Assembly: GCF_001279725.1 (NCBI RefSeq)
Contig: NZ_LGDE01000057.1
Span: 1 to 64,000 of the forward strand
Reading direction: 5' to 3'
DNA length: 64,000 nt
Source: Streptomyces sp. WM4235
Lineage (GTDB): Bacteria; Actinomycetota; Actinomycetes; Streptomycetales; Streptomycetaceae
Both the position numbers and the translations under genes were made by a program. This document shows, piece by piece, positions 44,334 through 52,083 of the stretch (its first letter is position 1; every line of letters starts with the position of its first letter). The notes under the pieces were generated by a model. That model made no database searches. It was not told where the DNA came from and saw nothing but the letters and a program-made list of their open reading frames with translations.

Positions 44334-44410
44334 CCGAAAACGTCGCCGGGAACGCAAGATCGCGGAAGGCTGGCCGGGACCACCTGAACCCAGGGAGAGG
44401 CACGCACACC

Positions 44411-44740
44411 ATGACCACCACCGTCGAATACATCCGCTACCGGATCGCCCCGGGCGATCAGCAGGAGTTCGAGGCGGCGTACGCCCGGGCCGCCGAGTCG
44501 CTCGCCGCCTCGCCCGAGTGCATCGACTACGAGCTGGCCCACAGCGAGGAGGAGGCCGAGCGCTACATCCTCCGCATCCGCTGGACCTCGGTCGCGGACC
44601 ACCTGGAGGGCTTCCGCAAGGGCGAGCAGTTCCCGGCGTTCTTCAGCGCGATCCGCCCGTACGTGAGCAACATCGAGGAAATGAAGCACTACCGGGTGAC
44701 CGACGTGGTCGGCCCGGGGAAGGCCGCCTCCCGGTCATGA
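44411..44740 (+). CDS. ABM-superfamily monooxygenase-like protein
   Basis: 109 residues with the ferredoxin-like antibiotic-biosynthesis-monooxygenase fold: VEYIRYRIAPGDQQEFEAAYARAAESLAASPECIDYELA...YILRIRWTSVADHLEGFRKGEQFPAFF. Family members oxygenate aromatic substrates without cofactor or degrade haem. The truncated haemoglobin start overlaps its stop (ATGA), so the two are made together. A haem-related or nitric-oxide/oxygen-related role is suggested by this pairing only. GGGAGAGG precedes the ATG. Confidence 0.82.
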   Translation: MTTTVEYIRYRIAPGDQQEFEAAYARAAESLAASPECIDYELAHSEEEAERYILRIRWTSVADHLEGFRKGEQFPAFFSAIRPYVSNIEEMKHYRVTDVVGPGKAASRS

Positions 44741-45228
44741 GCGCCTCGCCCGACACCACCCCCACCATCTACGAGTGGATGGGCGGCGAGGAGGCGATGA
44801 ACCGCCTCGCCGACACCTTCTACGGACACGCGCTGCGCGACGAGATCCTCGCCCCGGTCTTCGCCGGCATGGACGCGGAGCATCCCCGGCACGTCGCCGT
44901 CTGGCTGTCGGAGGTCTTCGGCGGCCCGAGGGACTACACCGCCCACCACGGCGGCCACCGGCACATGGCCACCAAGCACCTGGGCCGAGGCATCACCGAG
45001 AAGCAGCGCCGCCGCTGGGTGGACCTGCTGCTCGACACCGCCGACGAGGTCAAGCTCCCGACGGACCCCGAGTTCCGGGCGGTCTTCGTCTACTACATCG
45101 AATGGGGGACCCGGATGGCGCTGATCTACTCGGGCGCCAATCCCCCGCCGGTCGACGCGGCCGACATCCCGGTCTGGTCCTGGGGCCAGACCCCGCCGTG
45201 GGTCCCCAAGCCGCCCAAGACCCCGTGA
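44737..45228 (+). CDS. Truncated haemoglobin, group II
   Basis: 163 residues. The 2-on-2 globin fold has the proximal His in HRHMATKHLG, the TYGH-like start FYGHALRDEILAPVFAGM, Tyr in the B helix and Trp in the G helix region (RRRWVDLLLDT). Group II proteins (TrHbO) bind oxygen or detoxify nitric oxide and peroxide in the cytoplasm. Its C-terminal Pro-rich extension is somewhat longer than usual. It is translated in tandem with the ABM protein. Confidence 0.88.
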   Translation: MSASPDTTPTIYEWMGGEEAMNRLADTFYGHALRDEILAPVFAGMDAEHPRHVAVWLSEVFGGPRDYTAHHGGHRHMATKHLGRGITEKQRRRWVDLLLDTADEVKLPTDPEFRAVFVYYIEWGTRMALIYSGANPPPVDAADIPVWSWGQTPPWVPKPPKTP

Positions 45229-45260
45229 CCCGGTGGGGGCCCCGGCCCCCACCTTCCCGC

Positions 45261-45295
45261 CCCGCCGGTTCAGTCCCGCCGGTTCAGTCCCGCCG
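45261..45295. repeat. 14-base tandem repeat over the barstar stop codon
   Basis: CCCGCCGGTTCAGT at 45261-45274 and 45275-45288 plus a half copy to 45295. The second copy contains the barstar stop codon (45284-45286) and the first repeats it beyond the gene. Confidence 0.8.
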
Positions 45296-45712
45296 AGGGC
45301 CGCGGCGCGGCGGCCGGGGCGAGTCCCCGCCATCCGCCGCCGGCCCGTCCGCCAGCAACACGGCCAGCGGGGTCGGCGGTCCCTCGTCGTCCCGCGCCCA
45401 GAAGTCCGCGGCCTCCTCCAGGATCTCCCGCAGGGTCTCCCAGTCACCCGGTCGGGCCCGCTCGTACCCGCGCCAGGAGGTCACCGCGAGCAGCCGTCCC
45501 GGCGCCGCCGGCAGCCACGACAGGTCGATCAGCGCGTCCGCCAGAGCGTCCCAGTTGCCGCCGAACCACTCGGGGACCCGCAGCGTCTCGCCGAGGCGCC
45601 GCATCAGCTCGGCCTTGCTCCGCACCCCGTCCAGGTCCAGGTCCAGGGTCGTCCACCCCGCCTTCCTCGCGGCGGCGAGTGCCGGGCCCAGCGGCTGCGC
45701 TTCGAGGGTCAT
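45284..45712 (-). CDS. Barstar-family ribonuclease inhibitor
   Basis: 142 residues. The barstar fold is seen as TTLDLDLDGVRSKAELMRRLGETLRVPEWFGGNWDALADAL, including the conserved FG.NWDAL helix that plugs the ribonuclease active site, then LAVTSWRGYE and a helix. It is about 45 residues longer than barstar because of an Arg/Pro/Gly tail. Its start overlaps the stop of the ribonuclease gene (ATGA). It stays in the cytoplasm and would protect the cell from enzyme that is not exported. Confidence 0.87.
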   Translation of the reverse strand: MTLEAQPLGPALAAARKAGWTTLDLDLDGVRSKAELMRRLGETLRVPEWFGGNWDALADALIDLSWLPAAPGRLLAVTSWRGYERARPGDWETLREILEEAADFWARDDEGPPTPLAVLLADGPAADGGDSPRPPRRGPRRD

Positions 45713-46170
45713 CGGAGAACCGCCTTGAAGGTCTCGTAGTGGTCGTCCGTGTAGAAGAACTCCCCGCCCTCGCCCGTCACGATCCGCCGGGCCCCGCGGT
45801 CGCGCGCCCCCGGTGTCGTCACGGTGAACTCGTGGTAGTGACCGCGCTTCTGCCGGGGCAGTGCCTTCTCGAAGTTCCCGAAGACGGTCCCGTCCTGCCG
45901 GTACGGGTACGGCCCGCCCTTGTCGATCAGCGCCAGCACGTCACGCGCCTGCCGCGGCAGCGCGTCCGCGCGTACCGTGGCCATCCCCTTCGCCCACTTC
46001 GGCACGGCGGCGTCGCCCCCGATGGGGGCGGAAGCCGAGCCGGAGGCAGGCGTGGCGGCGGTGGGCGCGGGATTCTTCGCGCCGCAGCCCGCCGCACCGA
46101 CCAGCGCGACACAGAGGAACAGCGCCCCCAGCACACGCAGCAACGATCGGGGCACGTTCCGAAAGATCAT
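45709..46170 (-). CDS. Barnase/RNase Sa-like ribonuclease with lipoprotein signal
   Basis: 153 residues. It aligns with Streptomyces RNase Sa across its C-terminal 90 residues. The catalytic residues are Glu114 (HYHEFTV), Arg125 (GARDRGARR) and His144 (TDDHYETF), equivalent to Glu54, Arg65 and His85. The signal peptide ends in LVGAAGC, a lipobox with Cys29, followed by an Ala/Pro/Ser linker, so it should be anchored outside the membrane. RNase Sa is a free secreted enzyme with a disulfide; both Cys of that disulfide are missing here. The barstar inhibitor follows at once. Confidence 0.87.
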   Translation of the reverse strand: MIFRNVPRSLLRVLGALFLCVALVGAAGCGAKNPAPTAATPASGSASAPIGGDAAVPKWAKGMATVRADALPRQARDVLALIDKGGPYPYRQDGTVFGNFEKALPRQKRGHYHEFTVTTPGARDRGARRIVTGEGGEFFYTDDHYETFKAVLR

Positions 46171-46219
46171 GCACCGATCGTGCCAAATATCCGATTCGCT
46201 CGCGAATCGCCCGGTGGCC

Positions 46220-46441
46220 TCAGAGCGCGGCCATCTTGGTGTAGGGACTCAGGATTCGTTTCTGGACCGACCCGAAGTCGACGAGAACGGCGATCCCCTC
46301 CTCGATACCGACGACACGGCCGAGACCGTGTTCGTCGTGAGTAACCCGGTCGCCCACGTTGAAGTGCCGCAAGGGCGCTTCCACAGGGGCCTTGAACGGG
46401 CTGGACGGCAAATGGCGGCGAGGTACTGCTGACTTTGTCAT
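46220..46441 (-). CDS. Free-standing PcrA/UvrD-type Tudor-like domain protein
   Basis: 73 residues. After a 25-residue basic start, FNVGDRVTHDEHGLGRVVGIEEGIAVLVDFGSVQKRIL is the small barrel found at the C-terminus of PcrA/UvrD helicases, where it binds RNA polymerase, and is close to the CarD/TRCF-type fold. The helicase itself is absent. No ribosome binding site precedes ATG 46441; CATACT (46451-46456 on the complement) lies about nine bases upstream, which fits a -10 element and a leaderless mRNA. It probably acts at RNA polymerase. Confidence 0.75.
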   Translation of the reverse strand: MTKSAVPRRHLPSSPFKAPVEAPLRHFNVGDRVTHDEHGLGRVVGIEEGIAVLVDFGSVQKRILSPYTKMAAL

Positions 46442-46536
46442 TGAACCCAGTATGCGCCCCACAGGCCGCCTCACGGTCCGCCGTTCGGATCTCAATTCCG
46501 GCACCATCCGCACCACCGACCCCCGACGGGGCCCGG

Positions 46537-47559
46537 TCAGTCGTCCGGGTCGGCCCGCTCCAGCGCCGGCCGCAGCCCCGGCGCGGATTCGGTGAGCAGG
46601 TAGTCGGCCACCGCCGTGTCCGTGACGAGGCTGGTCACCAGGCCCGACCGGAGCACGGCCCCGATCGCGGAGGCCTTGCGCAGCCCGCCCGCGATGGCCA
46701 CGACCTCGGGGATCCGGCGCAGTCGGTCCGCCTCGACGGTGATGCACCGTTCGCCCAGGTCCCGTCCGACCCGACGACCCTCGGCGTCGAACAGATGCGC
46801 GGACATCTCGGCGGCGACGCCCAAGGAGGCGTAGTGCTCCCGTTCCTCGTCCGTCAGCATGTCGTGGACCGTGGAGATGCCCGTCTCCCAGGAACCGATG
46901 GAGACGGCCGCGACGGTCACCTTGTCGAAGTACTCGAAGGCGCGCGCGATGCCCGTCTGACCGCGCAGCGCGGCGGCCGTCGCCGGGTCGGGCAGCAGCA
47001 TGGGGGCGTAGATGGGGTGCGCGTCGCCGCCGGAGACCTGCGCGGCCCTGCGTACGGCCTCCACGGAGCCGCGCTCGGCGGTCCCCGCGTCGTACACGCC
47101 GGTCAGCTGGACCACCGTGCAGGGAGGCAGGCGGTGCAGGGAGGCGGCCATGTGAATGGTCGACCTGCCCCACGCCAGACCCAGTACGTCGCCCTCGTTG
47201 ACGAGCTCGCCTAGGAGGTCGGCCGCGACCGCGCCGAGGTTCTCCGGGTCGGGAGCGTCCTCGGTCGCGTCGGCCGGCGACTCCACGACGACCGCGTGGC
47301 GCAACCCGTACCGGGCCCGGAGCGCGTCCGACCGCTCCGCGTCCAGCTCGGCCGGGACCCGGATCTCGATGCGCACGAGATCGCGTTCCAGCGCCGTCTC
47401 CAGGACCCGGGCCACCTTGAAGCGGCTCACGCCGAACTCCTCGGCGATCTGGATCTTGGACTTTCCCTCCAGGTAGAAGCGGCGCGCCATGGCCGCCGCC
47501 TGCACCAGCTCCGCGGGTCCCATCCGCAGGGCTGACCGTCCCGCCGACATTGCAGACAC
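46537..47559 (-). CDS. SorC/DeoR-type sugar-binding transcriptional regulator
   Basis: 340 residues. An N-terminal helix-turn-helix (AAMARRFYLEGKSKIQIAEEFGVSRFKVARVLETAL, about 20-58) is followed by a large sugar-phosphate-binding domain (about 60-335) with LGLAWGRSTIHMAASL and AVSIGSWETG, the isomerase-like fold of SorC/CggR proteins. I chose GTG 47559 because AGGAG lies six bases upstream; a GTG at 47586 lies inside the repeat region and lacks a suitable site. rpe lies upstream on the same strand, so a pentose- or hexose-phosphate effector is plausible. Confidence 0.87.
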   Translation of the reverse strand: MSAMSAGRSALRMGPAELVQAAAMARRFYLEGKSKIQIAEEFGVSRFKVARVLETALERDLVRIEIRVPAELDAERSDALRARYGLRHAVVVESPADATEDAPDPENLGAVAADLLGELVNEGDVLGLAWGRSTIHMAASLHRLPPCTVVQLTGVYDAGTAERGSVEAVRRAAQVSGGDAHPIYAPMLLPDPATAAALRGQTGIARAFEYFDKVTVAAVSIGSWETGISTVHDMLTDEEREHYASLGVAAEMSAHLFDAEGRRVGRDLGERCITVEADRLRRIPEVVAIAGGLRKASAIGAVLRSGLVTSLVTDTAVADYLLTESAPGLRPALERADPDD

Positions 47560-47580
47560 CGCGTTCTCCTCACTGCTGCT

Positions 47581-47684
47581 GTTCACACTCTCGTGTTCAC
47601 ACTCTCGACTCGCCGTTCATCCTGTCAGATCCGACGGCCGTTGATCAGCCTGGACAGCCCCCGTTCACCAAGCTGTTCACCAAG
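47581..47684 (-). promoter_or_regulatory. Two pairs of GTTCAC direct repeats upstream of SorC-type regulator
   Basis: GTTCACACTCTC occurs at 47581-47592 and 47595-47606. GTTCACCAAG occurs at 47663-47672 and 47675-47684, and a single GTTCAT at 47614-47619. They lie between the regulator start and rpe and are good candidates for autoregulatory operator half-sites. Confidence 0.55.
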
Positions 47685-47691
47685 CCTTGTC

Positions 47692-48378
47692 TCAGTGGTC
47701 GCAACCCCAGGGCGCGGCGGCGATGGCCGCACTCGCCTGCTCACGCAGCGTCCGCACGGCGGCGGCCGGGTCGACCGCGCCGTAGACCGCGCTCCCGGCG
47801 ACGAACACGTCCGCGCCCGCCTCGGCGACCCGCTCGATCGTCGAGGCCGACACCCCGCCGTCGACCTGGAGCCAGAGCTCCAGCCCGTGCTTGGCGATCA
47901 GCTCCCGGGTACGCCGGATCTTGGGCAGCATGATGTCGAGGAAGGCCTGTCCGCCGAAGCCGGGCTCCACCGTCATGATCAGCACCATGTCCAGCTCGGG
48001 GAGCAGGTCCTCGTACTGTTCGATCGGCGTGGCCGGCTTGAGCGCCATCGACGCCCGCGCCCCCTTGGCCCGGATCTCCCGCGCGAGGCGCACCGGCGCG
48101 GCGGCGGCCTCGGCGTGGAAGGTGACCGATCCCGCGCCGGCCTCCACGTACTGCGGCGCCCAGCGGTCGGGGTCCTCGATCATGAGGTGCAGGTCGAGCG
48201 GGATGTCCGAGGCCCGGCTCAGGGACTCCACGATCGGCATGCCGAGGGTGAGGTTCGGGACGAAATGGTTGTCCATGACGTCGACGTGCAGCCAGTCGGC
48301 GCCCTCGACGGCCCTGGCCTCTTCGGCGAGCCGGGAGAAGTCGGCGGACAGGATGCTGGGATTGATCTGAACGGCCAT
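47692..48378 (-). CDS. rpe: Ribulose-phosphate 3-epimerase
   Basis: 228 residues. Conserved blocks are [54 protein letters not shown] and [10 protein letters not shown]. These supply the metal His and catalytic Asp pair. It interconverts ribulose-5- and xylulose-5-phosphate in the pentose phosphate pathway. The arrangement rpe after rsmB-fmt-priA-metK is the normal Streptomyces order. Confidence 0.95.
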   Translation of the reverse strand: MAVQINPSILSADFSRLAEEARAVEGADWLHVDVMDNHFVPNLTLGMPIVESLSRASDIPLDLHLMIEDPDRWAPQYVEAGAGSVTFHAEAAAAPVRLAREIRAKGARASMALKPATPIEQYEDLLPELDMVLIMTVEPGFGGQAFLDIMLPKIRRTRELIAKHGLELWLQVDGGVSASTIERVAEAGADVFVAGSAVYGAVDPAAAVRTLREQASAAIAAAPWGCDH

Positions 48379-48552
48379 GCCCCAAGGTTGCCATGCCCCC
48401 GCCCGGTTCCGGCCATGACCCCGGAAGTCTCCGTACGGTGCGGGACGCGCGGGTGATCATGGGCCTCGCCCCACTCGCCCCTCGTCACCACCCCCGGCAC
48501 GACCGCTCCGCGCGCACCGCCGCCGCAGAGGGATCCCGCCACCGCCCCACCG

Positions 48553-48579
48553 CGCCGCCCCCCTCGGCCGGGGGCGGCG
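48553..48579 (-). terminator. Hairpin terminator after rsmB
   Basis: CGCCGCCCCC (48553-48562) pairs with 48570-48579 across a seven-base loop, ten bases beyond the rsmB stop. It separates rsmB-fmt from rpe. Confidence 0.65.
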
Positions 48580-48588
48580 GGCCGGCCC

Positions 48589-50085
48589 TCAGGCCGTGCG
48601 GCGCAGCAGCGCCAGGTACATGGCGTCCGTACCGTGCAGATGCGGCCAGAGCTGGACGTCGGGGCCGTCCCCCAGGGCCGGAACGCCGCCCATGTAGGGC
48701 CTGGCGTCGATGAGTTCGGCGGAGACGGGCGACGCGCCGGCGCCGCGCCCCTTCAGGACGTCGTCCACCACCACCCGGGTCTCCGCCAGGTGCGGGGAGC
48801 AGGTCGCGTAGCCGACGATGCCGCCGACGCGGACCGCCGAGAGCGCCTCCCGGAGCAGACCGCGCTGGAGCGGCGCGAAGCCGTCCAGGTCCTCGGGGCG
48901 TCGCCGCCAGCGGGCCTCGGGGCGTCTCCGCAGGGCGCCCAGGCCGGAGCAGGGCACGTCCATCAGGACCCGGTCGAAGGAGCCCGGCAGCCACGGCGGG
49001 CGGGTGCCGTCGGCGGCGATGACCTGGTACGGACCGGGGTTGCCGGCCAGCGCGTTCTCCACCAGGCGTGCCCGGTGCGGCTGCTTCTCGGAGGCCAGCA
49101 GGAACGCGCCCCGCCGTGCGGCGAGCGCCGCCAGCAGGGCCGCCTTGCCGCCGGGGCCGGCGCAGCCGTCCAGCCACCGGGCGTCGCGGCCCTCGATCGG
49201 AGCCGCCGCCAGGGCCATCGCCACCAGCTGGCTGCCCTCGTCCTGCACGCCGGCCCGCCCGTCGCGCACCGCCTCCAGCGCGCCCGGCTCGCCGCCCTCG
49301 GCCATCCGCACGGCGTACGGCGACCAGCGCCCGGGCAGCGCCGAGTCCTCGCCCACCGCTTCCAACAGCTCCTCGGTGGTGGACCTCCCGGGCCGCGCCA
49401 CCAGGGTGACCTCGGGCCGCTCGTTGTCGGCCTCCAGGAGGTCCTCGATGCCCGCGCGGCCCCCGCCGAGGGCGTCCCACAGCGCGCTGACGACCCAGCG
49501 CGGGTGCGAGTGGTACACCGCCAGGTGCTGTTCCGCGTCGTCCTCGTAGGGCGGGGCGACCTTCTCCAGCCAGCCGTCCAGGTCGTGCGCGGCGATCTTG
49601 CGCAGGACGGCGTTCACGAACTTGGCGCGTCCGTCGCCGAGCACCACCCGCGCCAGTTCCACGCTCGCGGAGACCGCCGCGTGCGTCGGGATCCGGGTCC
49701 CCAGCAGTTGGTGGGCGCCGAGCGAGAGCACGTCCAGCACCGGCGGGTCCACCTCCCGCAGCGGTCGGTCGATGCAGGCCTTGATGACCGCGTCGTACGT
49801 CCCCTGGCGGCGCAGCGTCCCGTACACCAGCTCGGTGGCCAGCGCCGCGTCGCGCGCCTGGAAGTTCTCGTCCTGGCGGGCCTTGCGCAGCAGCGGCGGG
49901 AGCACGAGGTTGGCGTACGCGTCCCGCTCCCCCACCGCCCGCAGCGCCTCGAAGGCCAGCATCCGCACGGGGTCCTTCTGCGGACGCCGGTACGGCTTGC
50001 CCGGCTTGCCGCCCTGGGCCCCGGACGGCTTGCCTCCCCCGGTGGCGGCGGGTCGACGACGAGGCTGGCGAGGCTGTTCGCTCAC
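48589..50085 (-). CDS. rsmB: 16S rRNA m5C967 methyltransferase
   Basis: 498 residues. An N-terminal Lys/Pro-rich tail (1-45) is followed by a NusB-like RNA-binding domain (about 40-180) and a SAM-dependent domain with LDGCAGPGGKAALLAAL (motif I), DVPCSGLG (motif IV, proline-cysteine) and the catalytic Cys in GYATCSPH (motif VI). It methylates cytosine 967 in the 30S head. It lies 61 bases after fmt, the usual partner. GTG 50085 has GGAG 11 bases upstream, so the exact start is fair rather than certain. Confidence 0.93.
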   Translation of the reverse strand: MSEQPRQPRRRPAATGGGKPSGAQGGKPGKPYRRPQKDPVRMLAFEALRAVGERDAYANLVLPPLLRKARQDENFQARDAALATELVYGTLRRQGTYDAVIKACIDRPLREVDPPVLDVLSLGAHQLLGTRIPTHAAVSASVELARVVLGDGRAKFVNAVLRKIAAHDLDGWLEKVAPPYEDDAEQHLAVYHSHPRWVVSALWDALGGGRAGIEDLLEADNERPEVTLVARPGRSTTEELLEAVGEDSALPGRWSPYAVRMAEGGEPGALEAVRDGRAGVQDEGSQLVAMALAAAPIEGRDARWLDGCAGPGGKAALLAALAARRGAFLLASEKQPHRARLVENALAGNPGPYQVIAADGTRPPWLPGSFDRVLMDVPCSGLGALRRRPEARWRRRPEDLDGFAPLQRGLLREALSAVRVGGIVGYATCSPHLAETRVVVDDVLKGRGAGASPVSAELIDARPYMGGVPALGDGPDVQLWPHLHGTDAMYLALLRRTA

Positions 50086-50146
50086 GTGAAAGGTGCTCCG
50101 GATGTACGAGGTGCTACGGGTCTGCGGGGGTGGGGGACGACGGAGA

Positions 50147-51091
50147 TCAGCCTACGTCGACTCCACCGAGGCGCTCGCCGGGCGCGATCCGCACCCCGCG
50201 CGCCCAGTCGGCGCCCTTCATCGGCTTCTTGCCCTGCGGCTGCACCCAGAGCAGCTCCACGGCGTGCGAACCGGTGCCGACGTACACGTTGTTCTTGGCC
50301 GGGGCGAGCACCCCGGGCTCCAGGTCCGTGCGGTCGGGCACCAGGCCGACCGAGATCAGCTTGAGTCGCTCGCCGCGGAAGACGGTCCACGCCCCGGGGG
50401 CGGGCGTGCAGCCGCGCACCACCCGGTCGGCGCGGAGCGCCGGGGCCTTCCAGTCGATCCGGGCGTCCTCCACCGTGATCTTGGGCGCGTGCGAGATCCC
50501 GTCGGCCGGCTGCTCGACGGCGCGCAGCGTCCCGTCCTCGATCCCGTCCATGGTGGCCGCCAGCAGACCGGCCCCGGCGAAGGCGAGTCGGGTCAGCAGG
50601 TCGCCGCTGGTGTCGGTCGGCCGGACCTCCTCGGTGAGGATCCCGTAGACCGGGCCGGAGTCGAGACCTTCCTCGATCTGGAAGGTGGACGCGCCGGTGA
50701 CCTGGTCCCCCGCCATGATCGACTGCTGTACGGGGGCCGCGCCGCGCCAGGCGGGAAGCAGCGAGAAGTGCAGGTTGACCCACCCGCGCCGGGGGATCTC
50801 CAGCGCGCTCTTGGGCAGCAGCGCCCCGTAGGCGACGACCGGGCAGCAGTCGGGGTCGATCTCGCGCAGCCGGGCCTGGAACTCGGGGTCGCGGGGCCGG
50901 GTGGGCTTGAGGACCTCGATCCCCGCCTCCTCGGCGCGCTCGGCGACGGGGCTCGCGACGAGGCGTCGGCCACGACCCGCCGGCGCGTCGGGCCGGGTGA
51001 CGACGGCGGCGACCTCGTGCCGCCCGGAGGCGATCAGGGCGTCCAGGGCGGGCACGGCGACCTCGGGGGTGCCTGCGAAGACGAGCTTCAC
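50147..51091 (-). CDS. fmt: Methionyl-tRNA formyltransferase
   Basis: 314 residues. The N-terminal formyltransferase domain has [19 protein letters not shown] and [20 protein letters not shown] with the catalytic Asn/His/Asp around [13 protein letters not shown]. The C-terminal OB-like tRNA-binding domain follows. It formylates initiator Met-tRNA with 10-formyl-THF. GTG 51091 follows GAGGTAG. Confidence 0.95.
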   Translation of the reverse strand: MKLVFAGTPEVAVPALDALIASGRHEVAAVVTRPDAPAGRGRRLVASPVAERAEEAGIEVLKPTRPRDPEFQARLREIDPDCCPVVAYGALLPKSALEIPRRGWVNLHFSLLPAWRGAAPVQQSIMAGDQVTGASTFQIEEGLDSGPVYGILTEEVRPTDTSGDLLTRLAFAGAGLLAATMDGIEDGTLRAVEQPADGISHAPKITVEDARIDWKAPALRADRVVRGCTPAPGAWTVFRGERLKLISVGLVPDRTDLEPGVLAPAKNNVYVGTGSHAVELLWVQPQGKKPMKGADWARGVRIAPGERLGGVDVG

Positions 51092-51342
51092 CGGTTACTA
51101 CCTCGCTATCTCGGCTGTCAGCAGCACACCAGTCTATGGGCGTGCGCGCGAGGCGGCTCACCTGTGGTCCTGAGGGGGCGTACGCACACGCGCGCGCCCC
51201 TCGCATATGCCGACACGCCCCCACAGCGTGACCTGCGCACCGGCTGGAGCGTTGGTCAAGAGAGATTGACCGAAACGGGCCGCGCATCACACCGGTGTCT
51301 GCGGCCTCTCCGCTCTTCAGCACCGGTTCGAGAGGCTACTTC

Positions 51343-51888
51343 ATGGCCGACCACGCCACCCACGACGCCCAAGCACGGGCCAGCCTGCACCTGTTGGTGC
51401 GGGACATCGAGCGGGTTCGCCGGCAGGTGGATGCCCTGCGTACGCTCACCGCCCAGCTCGGCAACGTGTACCGCCCGCGCCGCTCAGGGCCCTCCACGGG
51501 CTTCGTCGTCTACGGAAGGGCGCCCGCGCCCACCGTCCGCCTCGCGCAGGAACTGCGGGACAGCGTCGAGACGCTGGTCACCGCCGCGGTGGACTTCGAC
51601 CGCTCGCTCGGTTTCTCGTGGGACGCGGTCGGCTCGGCTCTCGGCGTCACCAAGCAGGCCGTGCACCGGCGTTACGGGGCCCGGCGGGCGCAGCCCGTCG
51701 AGTCGACCGAGCCGCCGGCCGAGGCGACCACCACCACCCGCACCCTGGGGCCGCTCCCCACGATCCCGGCGGCCCGCTCGGTACCGCCGCAGCCCGTGCG
51801 CGAGGAGTCGCAGGCGGGATCCCAGGCCGGAGCCACGGCGGGGGCGGTCCCCCGCTCGCCGGCGTTCCCGGGACCGCGGAACGGCTGA
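51343..51888 (+). CDS. HTH-containing protein of unknown function in the core block
   Basis: 181 residues. A helical N-terminal part ([28 protein letters not shown]) is followed by a helix-turn-helix-like unit, [28 protein letters not shown] (about 83-111), then a disordered Pro/Ala/Thr tail. Genes for such a protein lie at this place between fmt and priA in Streptomyces, pointing the other way. It is probably a DNA-binding protein, of unknown target. ATG 51343 with GAGAGG was chosen over GTG 51295. Confidence 0.75.
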   Translation: MADHATHDAQARASLHLLVRDIERVRRQVDALRTLTAQLGNVYRPRRSGPSTGFVVYGRAPAPTVRLAQELRDSVETLVTAAVDFDRSLGFSWDAVGSALGVTKQAVHRRYGARRAQPVESTEPPAEATTTTRTLGPLPTIPAARSVPPQPVREESQAGSQAGATAGAVPRSPAFPGPRNG

Positions 51889-51957
51889 TCGGCCCCCGCC
51901 GCCGGGACGCCGACCCCCGACGGCCGGGCCGATCCGTTGACGCGGTACAGCGGTTCC

Positions 51958-51999
51958 CGCCCCCGGCGGGCGATCCGAACGGTCGCCCCGCCGGGGGCG
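51958..51999. terminator. Bidirectional hairpin between converging genes
   Basis: A 13-base perfect stem, 51958-51970 with 51987-51999 (CGCCCCCGGCGGG on one arm), between the HTH protein gene (rightward) and priA (leftward). Confidence 0.7.
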
Positions 52000-52083
52000 T
52001 TCGGCGTCCCGGCCGCCCGACGCCCCCGACCACTCGACGCCCCGTCTCCCCGGTGAGAGGGACCCGCCGGCCCGGGGCGGGCG

